A stretch of DNA of 49,823 nucleotides from VRUE01 sp035557635. Lineage in GTDB: Bacteria; Actinomycetota; Thermoleophilia; Solirubrobacterales; 70-9. Positions 33,132 through 41,513 of the stretch are shown one piece after another. A program made the translations under genes and the position numbers. Each line of letters opens with the position of its first letter. Within the stretch, counting starts at the first letter, position 1. The stretch covers positions 1-49,823 of the forward strand of contig DATMDR010000027.1 in assembly GCA_035557635.1 (NCBI GenBank). Direction: 5' to 3'. Below the pieces are notes generated by a model. The model was not told the DNA's origin. It was given only the letters and a program-made list of their open reading frames with translations, and ran no database searches.

Positions 33132-35144
33132 TCACCCGCAGTTCCAGCCCTCGTTCAAACAGTCCGCGCGCGGATTCAGCTCCCTGGCCCGGTCGAGGTC
33201 CGCCTGGGCGGCGGCCTCGTCGCCGGCTTCGTGCTCGACCCTGGAGCGCAGGTAGTAGAGCTGCCAGTTGTGGTCCTCGCGCTCGATCGCGTCGGTGAAG
33301 TGAGTGGTCGCGGTCTCGTATTCGCCCTGCAGCTCAGCGAGGAGCCCGAGCTGGACGTACGGGGACGCCGCCCAGGGCTCGATCGAACGTGCCCTCTCCG
33401 CATGGTCGATGGCGGACGCGACGTCGTTCTCGGCGGCGGCGCTCTGGCTGGCGTCGATCTCGCGATCGACGAGCAGCGGCCCGATCAGCGCGATCGCCGC
33501 GATCCACCCGATCGCGATCCCGGCGACGACGAAGCCGTAGCGCCGGCCCTCGGCTCCAGGCCGCTCGCGCCGGGGATCGAGGGCGAGCTGGCTGCACCTT
33601 GCGGCGACGACGACGCCGGCGGCGAGGAAGAAGATCGCCCCCAGGCCGGCGATCTCCCAGAGCCAGTCGATGCCGGCGCCCACCGCGAAGGCGAGCATCA
33701 CCGCCAGCAGTACCGCGTAGCGGTCGCGATCGGGGCCGGCGGCGTTGCGCCAGGCGGCGAGGCCGAACCAGAGCAGGGACCCGACCAGGGCCAGCACCAA
33801 GATGCCGCCGGCCAGGCCGAGCTCGGCGAATGCCTCGAGGTACAGCGAGTGCGCGTCGTGCAGGGGCTGGTCGATCGAGCGGTGCTCCTCCCAGGAGAAC
33901 TCGTACGTGCCCGCGCCGTGGCCGAGCAGGGGCTTCTCGCCGAAAGCGTCGATCGAGACCCGCCAGAAGTCGTGCCGCCCGGCGCTGGAGAGGTCCGAGA
34001 AGTGCTGCTCCGGCTGCTGCGGGAACTGGATGTCGGGGTCTGAGAACCGGTCCCAGGCACGCCCGCCGACTGCGATCGCCGCCCCGACGGCGAGCAGCGC
34101 GGCGGCGATACCGAGACCGCGCAGCAGCGTCTGGTTGCGGGAGAGCTCGACGATCCGGCCGGTGCGGCTGCCGCCGCGCTGCTCCAGCCAGCGCAGCCCG
34201 GCGAAGAGGAGCAGCGACAGCGCAACTCCACCGAGCAGGATCGCCAGCACCGTCGCGCCCTGGTCGACCGCCGCCTGGTTCGCCAGGTTGTCGGCGAGGC
34301 TGCGCCGGTCCTGCACCGCAAGCAGCGCTGGCAGCGCCCCCAGCGAGCCGATCGCCAGGGTTCCGAGCAGCCACAGCCTGTCGCGCGAGAGCACCAGCAG
34401 GCAGCCCGTCGCCACCGCAAGCGCCAGCAGGCCGCCGCGCGAGTAGGTGAAGTAGAGCGCCAGCAGCAGGGCCGGCATCACGGCGACGGAGATCCACCGC
34501 AGGACTGCCGCGCTCGCCTGCCGGCTCATCCAGAGCAGCAGCGCCACCGCTATTCCGAATGCCACCCCGTTTGCGTTCCAGTAGCCCAGTGGGTAGCTCA
34601 GCCGGGGCCCGTTCCCGAGGCCGTCGCCGAACTCCAGCAGGTGTGGCAGCAGCCGGGTCCCCAGCGCCAGGAGCCCGATCAAGGCGAGAGAAATTGCCAG
34701 GCCTTCAGCGAAACGTTGGCGCCTTTCGCTGGTTTGGGCGATCAGGAACGCGGCAAGGAAGAGGCCGAGGTAGGCCAGTACCCGATCGGCCTCGATCACG
34801 CTCAGCTCGGCTGAGCCCGACCAGAAGGACGAAATTGCGCAGAGGAAAGACAGCCCGCCGATCAGCCCAGCCGTCACGTAGAGCGGTCGCTCCAGCGTCG
34901 CTCGCGTGCCCAGTCCGAAGACCAGGAGCCCGATCGCGACCAACCACGTCGCCAGCCCGGCTATGTGCCGGTCGCCCAGGTCAAACCCGCCTCCTGCGAG
35001 GGCCAGGCCGAGGAGGAGAACGACCGGGGCAAGTAGCGCCGCCGTTTGGTCTAACCTTCCGCGCGATGTTCGGGAAACGCTTCCGCCCCGCCCCGCCTGG
35101 CCGGCTTGTTCTTGGCTTGGTGTCTGTGCTTGCTCTGCTCGCAT
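33132..35144 (-). CDS. O-antigen ligase/polymerase family protein with C-terminal TPRs
   Basis: Up to 670 residues. About eleven membrane spans are visible (for instance LYVTAGLIGGLSFLCAISSF). The large outer loop has LSSAGRHDFWRVSIDAFGEK and LLGHGAGTYEFSWEEHRS, then QPLHDAHSLYLEAFAELGLA, which carries the His of Wzy_C-type ligases and polymerases. A soluble tail (about 575-670) contains TPR-like helices (AIDHAERARSIEPWAASPYV). It may polymerise or ligate the glycan. The start is doubtful: the only conventional codon is the ATG at 35144, which makes the first 79 bp overlap the divergent gene at 35066. A shorter protein from about residue 31 would need an unusual start. Confidence 0.85.
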   Translation of the reverse strand: MRAEQAQTPSQEQAGQAGRGGSVSRTSRGRLDQTAALLAPVVLLLGLALAGGGFDLGDRHIAGLATWLVAIGLLVFGLGTRATLERPLYVTAGLIGGLSFLCAISSFWSGSAELSVIEADRVLAYLGLFLAAFLIAQTSERRQRFAEGLAISLALIGLLALGTRLLPHLLEFGDGLGNGPRLSYPLGYWNANGVAFGIAVALLLWMSRQASAAVLRWISVAVMPALLLALYFTYSRGGLLALAVATGCLLVLSRDRLWLLGTLAIGSLGALPALLAVQDRRSLADNLANQAAVDQGATVLAILLGGVALSLLLFAGLRWLEQRGGSRTGRIVELSRNQTLLRGLGIAAALLAVGAAIAVGGRAWDRFSDPDIQFPQQPEQHFSDLSSAGRHDFWRVSIDAFGEKPLLGHGAGTYEFSWEEHRSIDQPLHDAHSLYLEAFAELGLAGGILVLALVGSLLWFGLAAWRNAAGPDRDRYAVLLAVMLAFAVGAGIDWLWEIAGLGAIFFLAAGVVVAARCSQLALDPRRERPGAEGRRYGFVVAGIAIGWIAAIALIGPLLVDREIDASQSAAAENDVASAIDHAERARSIEPWAASPYVQLGLLAELQGEYETATTHFTDAIEREDHNWQLYYLRSRVEHEAGDEAAAQADLDRARELNPRADCLNEGWNCG

Positions 35145-35605
35145 TGGTTCCCGTTCCCGCTGTCGCCCAGACTACGGATGCTTACGGAGTCCAATACGAG
35201 GATGCGCCGCCGATCGCGACCGGGGACAAGAAAACCGGATCTGGCCCAGCCGACACGTCGAACACGGGTGAGGGGCAGGGCGCGCAGTCTGGTACCGGCT
35301 CCGGTGGGTCCAGTGGGGGCTCTTCGGGCGGTTCATCTTCGGGCGCGGGAGCGCCGGACGGGGGCAAGAACGGCACTGCGCAGGGTAGCCCAGGCTCCGG
35401 CTCGGGCAAGAGCCAGGCAAAGCCCTTGCCGGGCGATCAGGCCGGTGCATCCACGTCCACGGAGGACGACGGCGGCAGCTCCCCGCTGGTGCCGATCCTG
35501 CTCGCGGTCCTCGTGCTCGCGGCGATCTCCGTCGGCGCGGTAGTGCTGAACAAGCGTCGCCAGCGGACGGACTCGGGAACTTCCGTCTCGCCTGAGGCGA
35601 GCTAA
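35066..35605 (+). CDS. small exported protein with Gly/Ser-rich linker and C-terminal membrane anchor
   Basis: A 179-residue protein of unknown family. Residues 1-34 look like a signal peptide (GRLVLGLVSVLALLALVPVP, ending AVAQ). A short segment with DAYGVQYEDAPP follows, then a long low-complexity Gly/Ser/Asn/Lys linker (about 55-135). A membrane span (PLVPILLAVLVLAAISVGAV) and a basic tail (NKRRQR) end it: an LPxTG-like layout without an LPxTG motif. It is head-to-head with the O-antigen-ligase-like gene and followed 21 bp later by hydrolase copy 3, with which it may be cotranscribed. Possibly a cell-surface stalk protein. Confidence 0.72.
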   Translation: MFGKRFRPAPPGRLVLGLVSVLALLALVPVPAVAQTTDAYGVQYEDAPPIATGDKKTGSGPADTSNTGEGQGAQSGTGSGGSSGGSSGGSSSGAGAPDGGKNGTAQGSPGSGSGKSQAKPLPGDQAGASTSTEDDGGSSPLVPILLAVLVLAAISVGAVVLNKRRQRTDSGTSVSPEAS

Positions 35606-35626
35606 ACCCTTCGGCTAGGAGGGGAG

Positions 35627-36760
35627 ATGCGAATGAGCGGGTCCATACGTGCCTTTGCGGCAACCTCGATGGCCTTGGCCGTCGCCCTGACCGCGGCTCC
35701 GGCGGCGCAGGCCGTCCCTGCGAAGTTCTGGGGCGTCGTGCCACAGGCGGCGCCAACGGCGGAACAGTTCCAGCGCCTCAAGCGAGGCGGTGTCGACAGC
35801 GTCCGAGTGCCGATCGTCTGGAGCTCGGTGCAGGCGGCTCCCGGGGGTACGGCCGACTGGTCCGGGGTAGACACCCTGGTCAGGGGAGCGACGCAGGCCG
35901 GCCTAGAGGTCCTGCCATTCGCCTACGGGGCGCCGAGCTGGGCTGTGCCCTACGGGGTCGTTCCGGGGACCGGTGGAGCCGCAACCGCGCCGCGGAACCT
36001 GCCGGTGAGGACGGGGGCCCAGCGCGCCGCCTGGCAGGCCTTCCTGCGGCTCGCCGTCGCCCGTTACGGCCCCAACGGAAGCTTCTGGCTGGAGAATCCC
36101 ACCGTGCCGCCGAGGCCGATCCGGACCTGGCAGATCTGGAACGAGCCGAACTTCAAGTACTTCGTCGTCAGGCCCAACCCGGCCGAGTACGGGAAGCTGG
36201 TCAAGATCTCCTACACGGCCCTGCTCAGCGTCGATCCCGGGGCGAAGGTCGTCCTCGCGGGCCTCTTCTCGGAGCCGCGCGAGGCGCTGTTCAAACGGGC
36301 ACCGCGCCAGGCCTACTTCGCCACCGAATTCCTCGACCGGATGTACCGGTCGACCCCCGGCATAAAGTCGAGGTTCGTCGGCACCGCCTTGCATCCGTAC
36401 ACCCCCCGCTACCAGGAGCTGGGCGAAGACATCGAAGAGTTCCGCGGCGTGATGAAAGAACACGGCGATGCCGGCAAGGGCCTTTGGATCACCGAGGTGA
36501 GCTGGAGCTCGCAGCCGCCCGCCCTCAACAACTCCTTCGCCAAGGGGCCGCAGGGCCAGGCCAAGCAGCTGAAGGGGGCCTTTGGCCTGTTCAAGCGCTG
36601 GCAGGCGAAATGGCGGCTGCAGCGGGCCTACTGGTTCTCGGTCGACGACCAGCCGGGCAGCTGCAACTTCTGCGACGGCTCGGGCCTCTTCGCCTCCGGC
36701 TTCGTGCCCAAGCGCTCCTGGTTTGCCTTCGTCGGCTTCGCCGGCGGTCGTCCCAACTAG
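35627..36760 (+). CDS. secreted clan GH-A-like glycoside hydrolase, copy 3 of 3
   Basis: A 377-residue paralogue of 1473-2552 and 4738-5892 and the most divergent of the three. The signal peptide is residues 1-30 (AATSMALAVALTAAPAAQA). Catalytic candidates are Glu173 in WNEPNFKYF and Glu290 in WITEVSWSSQ. The end keeps SCNFCDGSGLFASG with Cys346 and Cys349. AGGAGGGG at 35617-35624 serves the ATG at 35627 (close) or at 35633 (better spaced), so two residues of the N-terminus are uncertain. It is 20 bp from the helicase start and may be cotranscribed with the small anchored protein upstream. Confidence 0.86.
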   Translation: MRMSGSIRAFAATSMALAVALTAAPAAQAVPAKFWGVVPQAAPTAEQFQRLKRGGVDSVRVPIVWSSVQAAPGGTADWSGVDTLVRGATQAGLEVLPFAYGAPSWAVPYGVVPGTGGAATAPRNLPVRTGAQRAAWQAFLRLAVARYGPNGSFWLENPTVPPRPIRTWQIWNEPNFKYFVVRPNPAEYGKLVKISYTALLSVDPGAKVVLAGLFSEPREALFKRAPRQAYFATEFLDRMYRSTPGIKSRFVGTALHPYTPRYQELGEDIEEFRGVMKEHGDAGKGLWITEVSWSSQPPALNNSFAKGPQGQAKQLKGAFGLFKRWQAKWRLQRAYWFSVDDQPGSCNFCDGSGLFASGFVPKRSWFAFVGFAGGRPN

Positions 36761-36779
36761 TGCCACTAAGATCCGTGGG

Positions 36780-39700
36780 TTGGCCACGGAGACCGACCCA
36801 CTCGCACCTTTCAGCCAGCCGGTAAGGCGCTGGTTCGAGGCCTCCTTCGAGGGGCCTACGCCGGCGCAGGCCGGCGGGTGGGAGGCGATCTCGGGTGGCG
36901 CCAACGCGCTGATCTGCGCCCCGACCGGCTCCGGCAAGACGCTTGCCGCATTCCTCTGGGGGATCGACAAGCTCTCGCGGACTTCCGACCGGGGCAATGG
37001 CGTGCGGATCGTCTATGTCTCGCCGCTGAAGGCGCTCTCCTACGACATCGAGCGCAACCTGCGGGCGCCGCTGCGTGGCATCGGCGCTGAGATCTCAGTC
37101 GGGCTGCGCACCGGCGACACCAGCCAGGCAGAACGCCGGGCGATGCGCAAAACGCCGCCCGACATCCTCATCACCACGCCCGAGTCGCTCTACCTGATCC
37201 TCTCCTCTGGGGCGCGCGAGATCCTTACTACGACTGAGGCAGTCATCGTCGATGAGATCCACGCCGTCGCTCAGAGTAAGCGCGGCTCGCATCTGGCGTT
37301 GACGCTGGAGCGATTGGAGCACCTCGTTAGGGACCATGCGGGCGGCGCGGCGGGTCCTGTCGCCGTAGGGGACCCACCGCCCCTTCCGGTAGCTAAAGCT
37401 TCCTCAGGGGCGGTACCCCCTACGGCGCCACCCCCCGCGAGCCAGGCACATGGGCTCCAACGGATTGGGCTCTCGGCCACACAGCGTCCGCTCGAGCGGA
37501 TCGCCAAGTTCTTGGTTGGGCCGAAAAGGCAGTGCCAGATTGTGGATGCCGGGATCGCCAAGGAACTCGATCTGCAGATCGTTGTGCCGGTTGAGGACAT
37601 GAGCGAACCGGGCGCCCCTGCTTTCCCAAGCGAGGACGGCAACCCAGCCGACGGCGAGCCCCTCGCTCACGTCCGCTCGATCTGGCCGGCGATCTATCCG
37701 GAGATCCTGAAGCTCGTCCAAGAGCACACCTCGACGATCGTCTTCGTCAACAATCGCCGAGCCGCAGAGCGCATAGCTAAGCGTCTAAATGAGCTAGCAG
37801 CCGACGAACCTTCGCGAGAGCTGCCCGCGACTGAGCACGCGGGAAATGGAGACGTTTCTCCCGCGGGTGGCGGCGTAGGGGGGCCCACCCCTGAGGAAGC
37901 TTTAGCTACCGGAAGGGGTGGGGGGTCCCCTACGCCGACAGGACCCGCGGGCGACGACGCCCCCATCGAAATCGCTCGCGCCCATCACGGCTCCCTCTCG
38001 CACGAGGAGCGCACGGTCGTGGAGGAGCTCCTGAAGTCCGGGCAGCTGCCGTGCCTGGTGGCTACGTCGTCGCTGGAGCTGGGAATCGACATGGGCGCCG
38101 TCGACCTGGTGATCCAGGTCGAGTCGCCGAAGTCGGTCAGCCGCGGCCTGCAGCGGGTCGGTAGGGCGGGCCACTCGCTGGGCGAGGTCTCGCGCGGCCG
38201 CATCTTCCCCAAGTTCCGCGCCGACCTGCTCGAGTGCGCGGTTGTCGCGAAGCGGATGCGCGAAGGGGCGATCGAGGAGACGGTGATCCCCCAAAACCCG
38301 CTCGACGTGCTCGCCCAGCACCTGGTCTCGATGGCCGCCCTCGACGAGTGGAACGTCGACGAGGCCGAGCAGCTGGTCACCGCGACCGAGCCCTTCCACG
38401 ACCTCTCCCGCGAGCAGCTCGAGAACGTCCTCGACATGCTCGACGGGCGTTATCCGTCCGACCGCTTCGCCGAGCTGCGGCCACGGATCGTCTGGGACCG
38501 CGCCGCCGGCACGATGCACGGCCGCAAAGGGGCGCGCCAGCTCGTCGTCACCAACGCCGGCACGATCCCCGACCGTGGCCTCTACGGCGTCCACCTCCCG
38601 GACGGCCGCCGGGTGGGCGAGCTCGACGAGGAGATGGTCTACGAGGCGCGCCCGGGCCAGACCTTCCTGCTCGGCGCGACGACCTGGCGGATCGAGGACA
38701 TCACCCGCGACCGGGTCATCGTCACCCCGGCGCCCGGTGTGCCGGGCGCGGTCCCCTTCTGGAAGGGCGACGGGATCGGTCGCCCCGCCGAGCTCGGTCG
38801 CGCGATCGGCGCCTTCGCCCGTGAGGCCGTCTCCCGTGAGCCCAAGGAGCTTGCCGCCGAGTACGACCTTGACCGCCGCGCCGCCGAGAACCTGGTCGCC
38901 TACCTGCGCGAGCAGCAGACCGCGACCCGGGTCGTCCCCTCCGACGAGACGATCGTGGTCGAGCGCTTCCGCGACGAGATCGGCGACTGGCGTCTCTGCC
39001 TCCTCTCGCCCTACGGTGGCCGAGTCCACGCCGCCTGGGGCCTGGCCCTGGCGCAGAAGATCCGCTCCGAGCGCGACCTCGAGGTCGACGCGATCTGGTC
39101 CGACGACGGCATCGTCATCCACCTGCCCGACGCCGACGAGCCGCCGGCTGCGGATCTGATCATGGTCGAGCCCGACGAGCTCGAGGACCTGGTCGTGCGC
39201 GAGCTCTCGGGCTCGGCCCTGTTCGGCTCCCACTTCCGCGAGAACGCCGCGCGTTCGCTGCTGATCCCGCGCGCCTACCCGGGCAAACGGACGCCGCTCT
39301 GGCAGCAGCGGCTGAAGTCGCAGAGCCTGCTCGAGGTAGCGCGGGACTTCCCCCGCTTCCCGGTCGTGCTCGAGACCTACCGCGAGGTCCTGCGCGACGT
39401 GCTCGACCTGCCCTCGCTGGCCGAGCTGCTGACCAAGCTCCACTCGCGCCAGCTCGACCTGGTCGAGGTCGAGACGCCGACCGCCTCGCCCTTCGCCTCC
39501 TCGCTGCTCTTCGACTACGTGGCGACCTACATGTACGAGGGGGACACGCCCAACGCCGAGCGCCGCGCCGCCGCCCTCGCCCTCGACCGCGACCTGCTGC
39601 GCGAGCTGCTCGGTCAGGAGGAGCTGCGCGAGCTGATCGACCCGGAGGCCCTGGAGGAGGTAGAGGCGCAGCTCCAGCAGACGACCGAGGAGGCCCGCGC

Positions 39701-41429
39701 CGGCGACCGTGACGCCCTCCAGCAGATCCTGCGCCGGGTCGGCGACCTGACCGCCGAGGAGTGCGAGGAGCGGGTCGCCGAAGGCTACTCGGCGGTCTCG
39801 ATGCTGGAGAAGCTGGTGGCGGAGCGCCGTGCCGCCAAGGTCCGGATCGCCGGCGAGGAGCGCTACATCGCCGGCGAGGACGCGGGCATGTACCGCGACG
39901 CGCTCGGGGTCCCGCCGCCGCCCGGCCTGCCCGAGGGCTTCCTCGCCGAGCGCCCCGACCCGCTGCTGGCGCTGGTGCGCCGCTATGCCCGCACCCATGG
40001 CCCCTTCCCGACTGCGCAGCTCGCCGCTCGCTACGGGATCGACCCCACGCCGGCCCTGCGCGAGCTGGAGCGCGACGCCGTGCTCGTCCGCGGCGAGCTG
40101 CTGCCGGGCGGTATCGAGCGCGAGTGGTGCGACTCCGACGTGCTGCGGCGGGTGCGGCGGGCCAGCCTCGCCCACCTGCGCCGCGAGGTCGAGCCCGCCG
40201 GCCGCGACCGCTTCGCCCGCTTCCTGCCCAGCTGGCAGAACGTCGACGCGCACCGGCCGGCGGGGGCGGGGCCGGACCGTCTCCGCGACGCGCTCGTCCC
40301 CCTCCAGGGGGTGGCGCTGACACCGAAAGTCTGGGAGGCGGACGTGCTGCCGCGCCGCCTCGGCTCCTACTCGCCGAGCTGGCTCGACGAACTCTGCACC
40401 AGCGGCGAGCTGGTCTGGGTCGGCGCCGGCGCCCGCGGTCGCAGCGACGGGCGCGTCGCCCTCTACTTCCGTGAGGACGTCCGCCTCGCCGGCCCGCCGC
40501 CCGCCAACGCGAAGCTGGAGCGGGTCGAGGGCGCCCCCCACGACGCAATCCGCGAGCGCCTCGCCACCGGGCCGGCCTTCTGGCTCGACCTGCTCGCCGA
40601 CCTCGAGTTCCCGGTCGAGGAGCTGCACAACGCGCTCTGGGACCTGGCCTGGTCGGGCGAGGTGACCAACGACGCCTTCGCGCCGCTGCGGGCGCCGCGG
40701 CTGCGTGCGGCGCCCTCGCGGGAACGCCAGGGCCGGCGCTTCGGCCGGCGCCGCTCGGCGGCCGGCGCCGCTGTCCAGGGCCGCTGGTCGCTGACCGCGC
40801 CACTCTTCGCCGAGGCGCCCGCCGCCGGACCCCGCCTCCGCGCCCAGGCCGAGTTGATGCTGGAGCGCTACGGCATCGTCACCCGCGAGTCGGTCCTCGC
40901 CGAGGGCGTCCCCGGCGGCTTCTCCGCCCTCTATGCCGAGCTCGGCAACCTGGAGCTGCTCGGCACCGCCCGCCGCGGCTACTTCGTCGAGGGCCTCGGC
41001 GGCGCCCAGTTCGCGCTTCCCGGGGCGGTCGAGCGGCTGCGCTCGCTGCCGCTCGAGGACGGCTCCTTCTTCCTCCTCGCCGCCACCGACCCCGCCAACG
41101 CCTATGGCGCCTCGCTGCCGTGGCCGAAGCCGCCGAGCGAACGCCGTCCCGCCCGTGTCCCCGGCGCCCACGTTCTCCTCCGCGACGGCGCTCCGGTCCT
41201 CTACCTGGAGCGCGGCGGCCGCAGCCTCGTGCGCCTGATCGAGCTCGATGACGAGGAGCTGGCTGCGGCCATGCGTGCCCTCGCCGACGCGGTCGCTGCC
41301 GGCCGCCTCCCCAAGCTCGGCATCGAGAAGCTCGACGGTGAGCCGGTGATCGGCTCCGGCCACGAGGAGGCGATGCTGGAGGCCGGCTTCAGCCGCGGCC
41401 CCCGCAAGCTGACGCTCGCGGCCCGCTAA
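36780..41429 (+). CDS. lhr: Lhr-type large DEAD/DEAH helicase, interrupted in frame by two palindromic elements
   Basis: A 1549-residue superfamily 2 helicase of the Lhr (large helicase-related) type, about the usual 1500 residues. Walker A PTGSGKT is at residues 48-54, DEIH at 158-161, LSATQRP at 231-237, and LGIDMGAVDLVIQVESPKSV with QRVGRAGHS are motifs IV-VI. A winged-helix and long beta-rich C-terminal region follow. Residues about 191-219 and 361-389 are not family sequence: they are translated from an 83-bp repeat (37351-37438 and 37861-37947) inserted into surface loops. The TTG at 36780 is the only start near the conserved ETDPLAPF. Lhr proteins act in DNA repair and damage response. 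Confidence 0.93.
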   Translation: MATETDPLAPFSQPVRRWFEASFEGPTPAQAGGWEAISGGANALICAPTGSGKTLAAFLWGIDKLSRTSDRGNGVRIVYVSPLKALSYDIERNLRAPLRGIGAEISVGLRTGDTSQAERRAMRKTPPDILITTPESLYLILSSGAREILTTTEAVIVDEIHAVAQSKRGSHLALTLERLEHLVRDHAGGAAGPVAVGDPPPLPVAKASSGAVPPTAPPPASQAHGLQRIGLSATQRPLERIAKFLVGPKRQCQIVDAGIAKELDLQIVVPVEDMSEPGAPAFPSEDGNPADGEPLAHVRSIWPAIYPEILKLVQEHTSTIVFVNNRRAAERIAKRLNELAADEPSRELPATEHAGNGDVSPAGGGVGGPTPEEALATGRGGGSPTPTGPAGDDAPIEIARAHHGSLSHEERTVVEELLKSGQLPCLVATSSLELGIDMGAVDLVIQVESPKSVSRGLQRVGRAGHSLGEVSRGRIFPKFRADLLECAVVAKRMREGAIEETVIPQNPLDVLAQHLVSMAALDEWNVDEAEQLVTATEPFHDLSREQLENVLDMLDGRYPSDRFAELRPRIVWDRAAGTMHGRKGARQLVVTNAGTIPDRGLYGVHLPDGRRVGELDEEMVYEARPGQTFLLGATTWRIEDITRDRVIVTPAPGVPGAVPFWKGDGIGRPAELGRAIGAFAREAVSREPKELAAEYDLDRRAAENLVAYLREQQTATRVVPSDETIVVERFRDEIGDWRLCLLSPYGGRVHAAWGLALAQKIRSERDLEVDAIWSDDGIVIHLPDADEPPAADLIMVEPDELEDLVVRELSGSALFGSHFRENAARSLLIPRAYPGKRTPLWQQRLKSQSLLEVARDFPRFPVVLETYREVLRDVLDLPSLAELLTKLHSRQLDLVEVETPTASPFASSLLFDYVATYMYEGDTPNAERRAAALALDRDLLRELLGQEELRELIDPEALEEVEAQLQQTTEEARAGDRDALQQILRRVGDLTAEECEERVAEGYSAVSMLEKLVAERRAAKVRIAGEERYIAGEDAGMYRDALGVPPPPGLPEGFLAERPDPLLALVRRYARTHGPFPTAQLAARYGIDPTPALRELERDAVLVRGELLPGGIEREWCDSDVLRRVRRASLAHLRREVEPAGRDRFARFLPSWQNVDAHRPAGAGPDRLRDALVPLQGVALTPKVWEADVLPRRLGSYSPSWLDELCTSGELVWVGAGARGRSDGRVALYFREDVRLAGPPPANAKLERVEGAPHDAIRERLATGPAFWLDLLADLEFPVEELHNALWDLAWSGEVTNDAFAPLRAPRLRAAPSRERQGRRFGRRRSAAGAAVQGRWSLTAPLFAEAPAAGPRLRAQAELMLERYGIVTRESVLAEGVPGGFSALYAELGNLELLGTARRGYFVEGLGGAQFALPGAVERLRSLPLEDGSFFLLAATDPANAYGASLPWPKPPSERRPARVPGAHVLLRDGAPVLYLERGGRSLVRLIELDDEELAAAMRALADAVAAGRLPKLGIEKLDGEPVIGSGHEEAMLEAGFSRGPRKLTLAAR
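37351..37438 (+). repeat. palindromic element copy 1 inside lhr
   Basis: An 83-nt core (37351-37433, with a few more matching bases to 37438) is an imperfect palindrome. CGTAGGGG (37364-37371) faces CCCCTACG (37417-37424), GCCCC and GGGGC flank a central AGCTAAAGCT. It encodes about 29 Pro/Ala-rich residues in frame (including PPLPVAKASSG) between helicase motifs II and III. Inverted relative to copy 2. Confidence 0.8.
37861..37947 (-). repeat. palindromic element copy 2 inside lhr (inverted)
   Basis: The reverse complement of 37865-37947 aligns with copy 1 over 83 nt with seven differences by hand count. A 31-nt apex (37888-37918 here, 37380-37410 in copy 1) is identical. Here the plus-strand reading is Gly/Thr-rich (EEALATGRGGGSPT). 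Six of the seven differences form three compensatory pairs that keep the stem. Confidence 0.8.
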
Positions 41430-41432
41430 CGC

Positions 41433-41462
41433 CTCCTGGAACTTACGTTCCCACGTCAGGAG
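41433..41462 (+). terminator. bulged hairpin after lhr
   Basis: CTCCTG (41433-41438) faces CAGGAG (41457-41462) around an inner GAAC-TTAC-GTTC stem. It lies just after the lhr stop and 52 bp before the next gene. No T tract is seen, so termination is a guess. Confidence 0.3.
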
Positions 41463-41513
41463 CAATGCAGTTATGCTGCGCGCGTCCTGATTAGTAAAAG
41501 TCCGGGAGGGTAT

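Noticed and set aside
37351..37947. Insertion sequence or transposon remnant in lhr
   Set aside because: No transposase or obvious target duplication, each copy is only about 83 bp, and the gene stays open; a small palindromic element fits better.
41443..41477. Promoter with TATGCT for the PQQ/Ig protein
   Set aside because: No -35 box at a sensible distance from 41472-41477.
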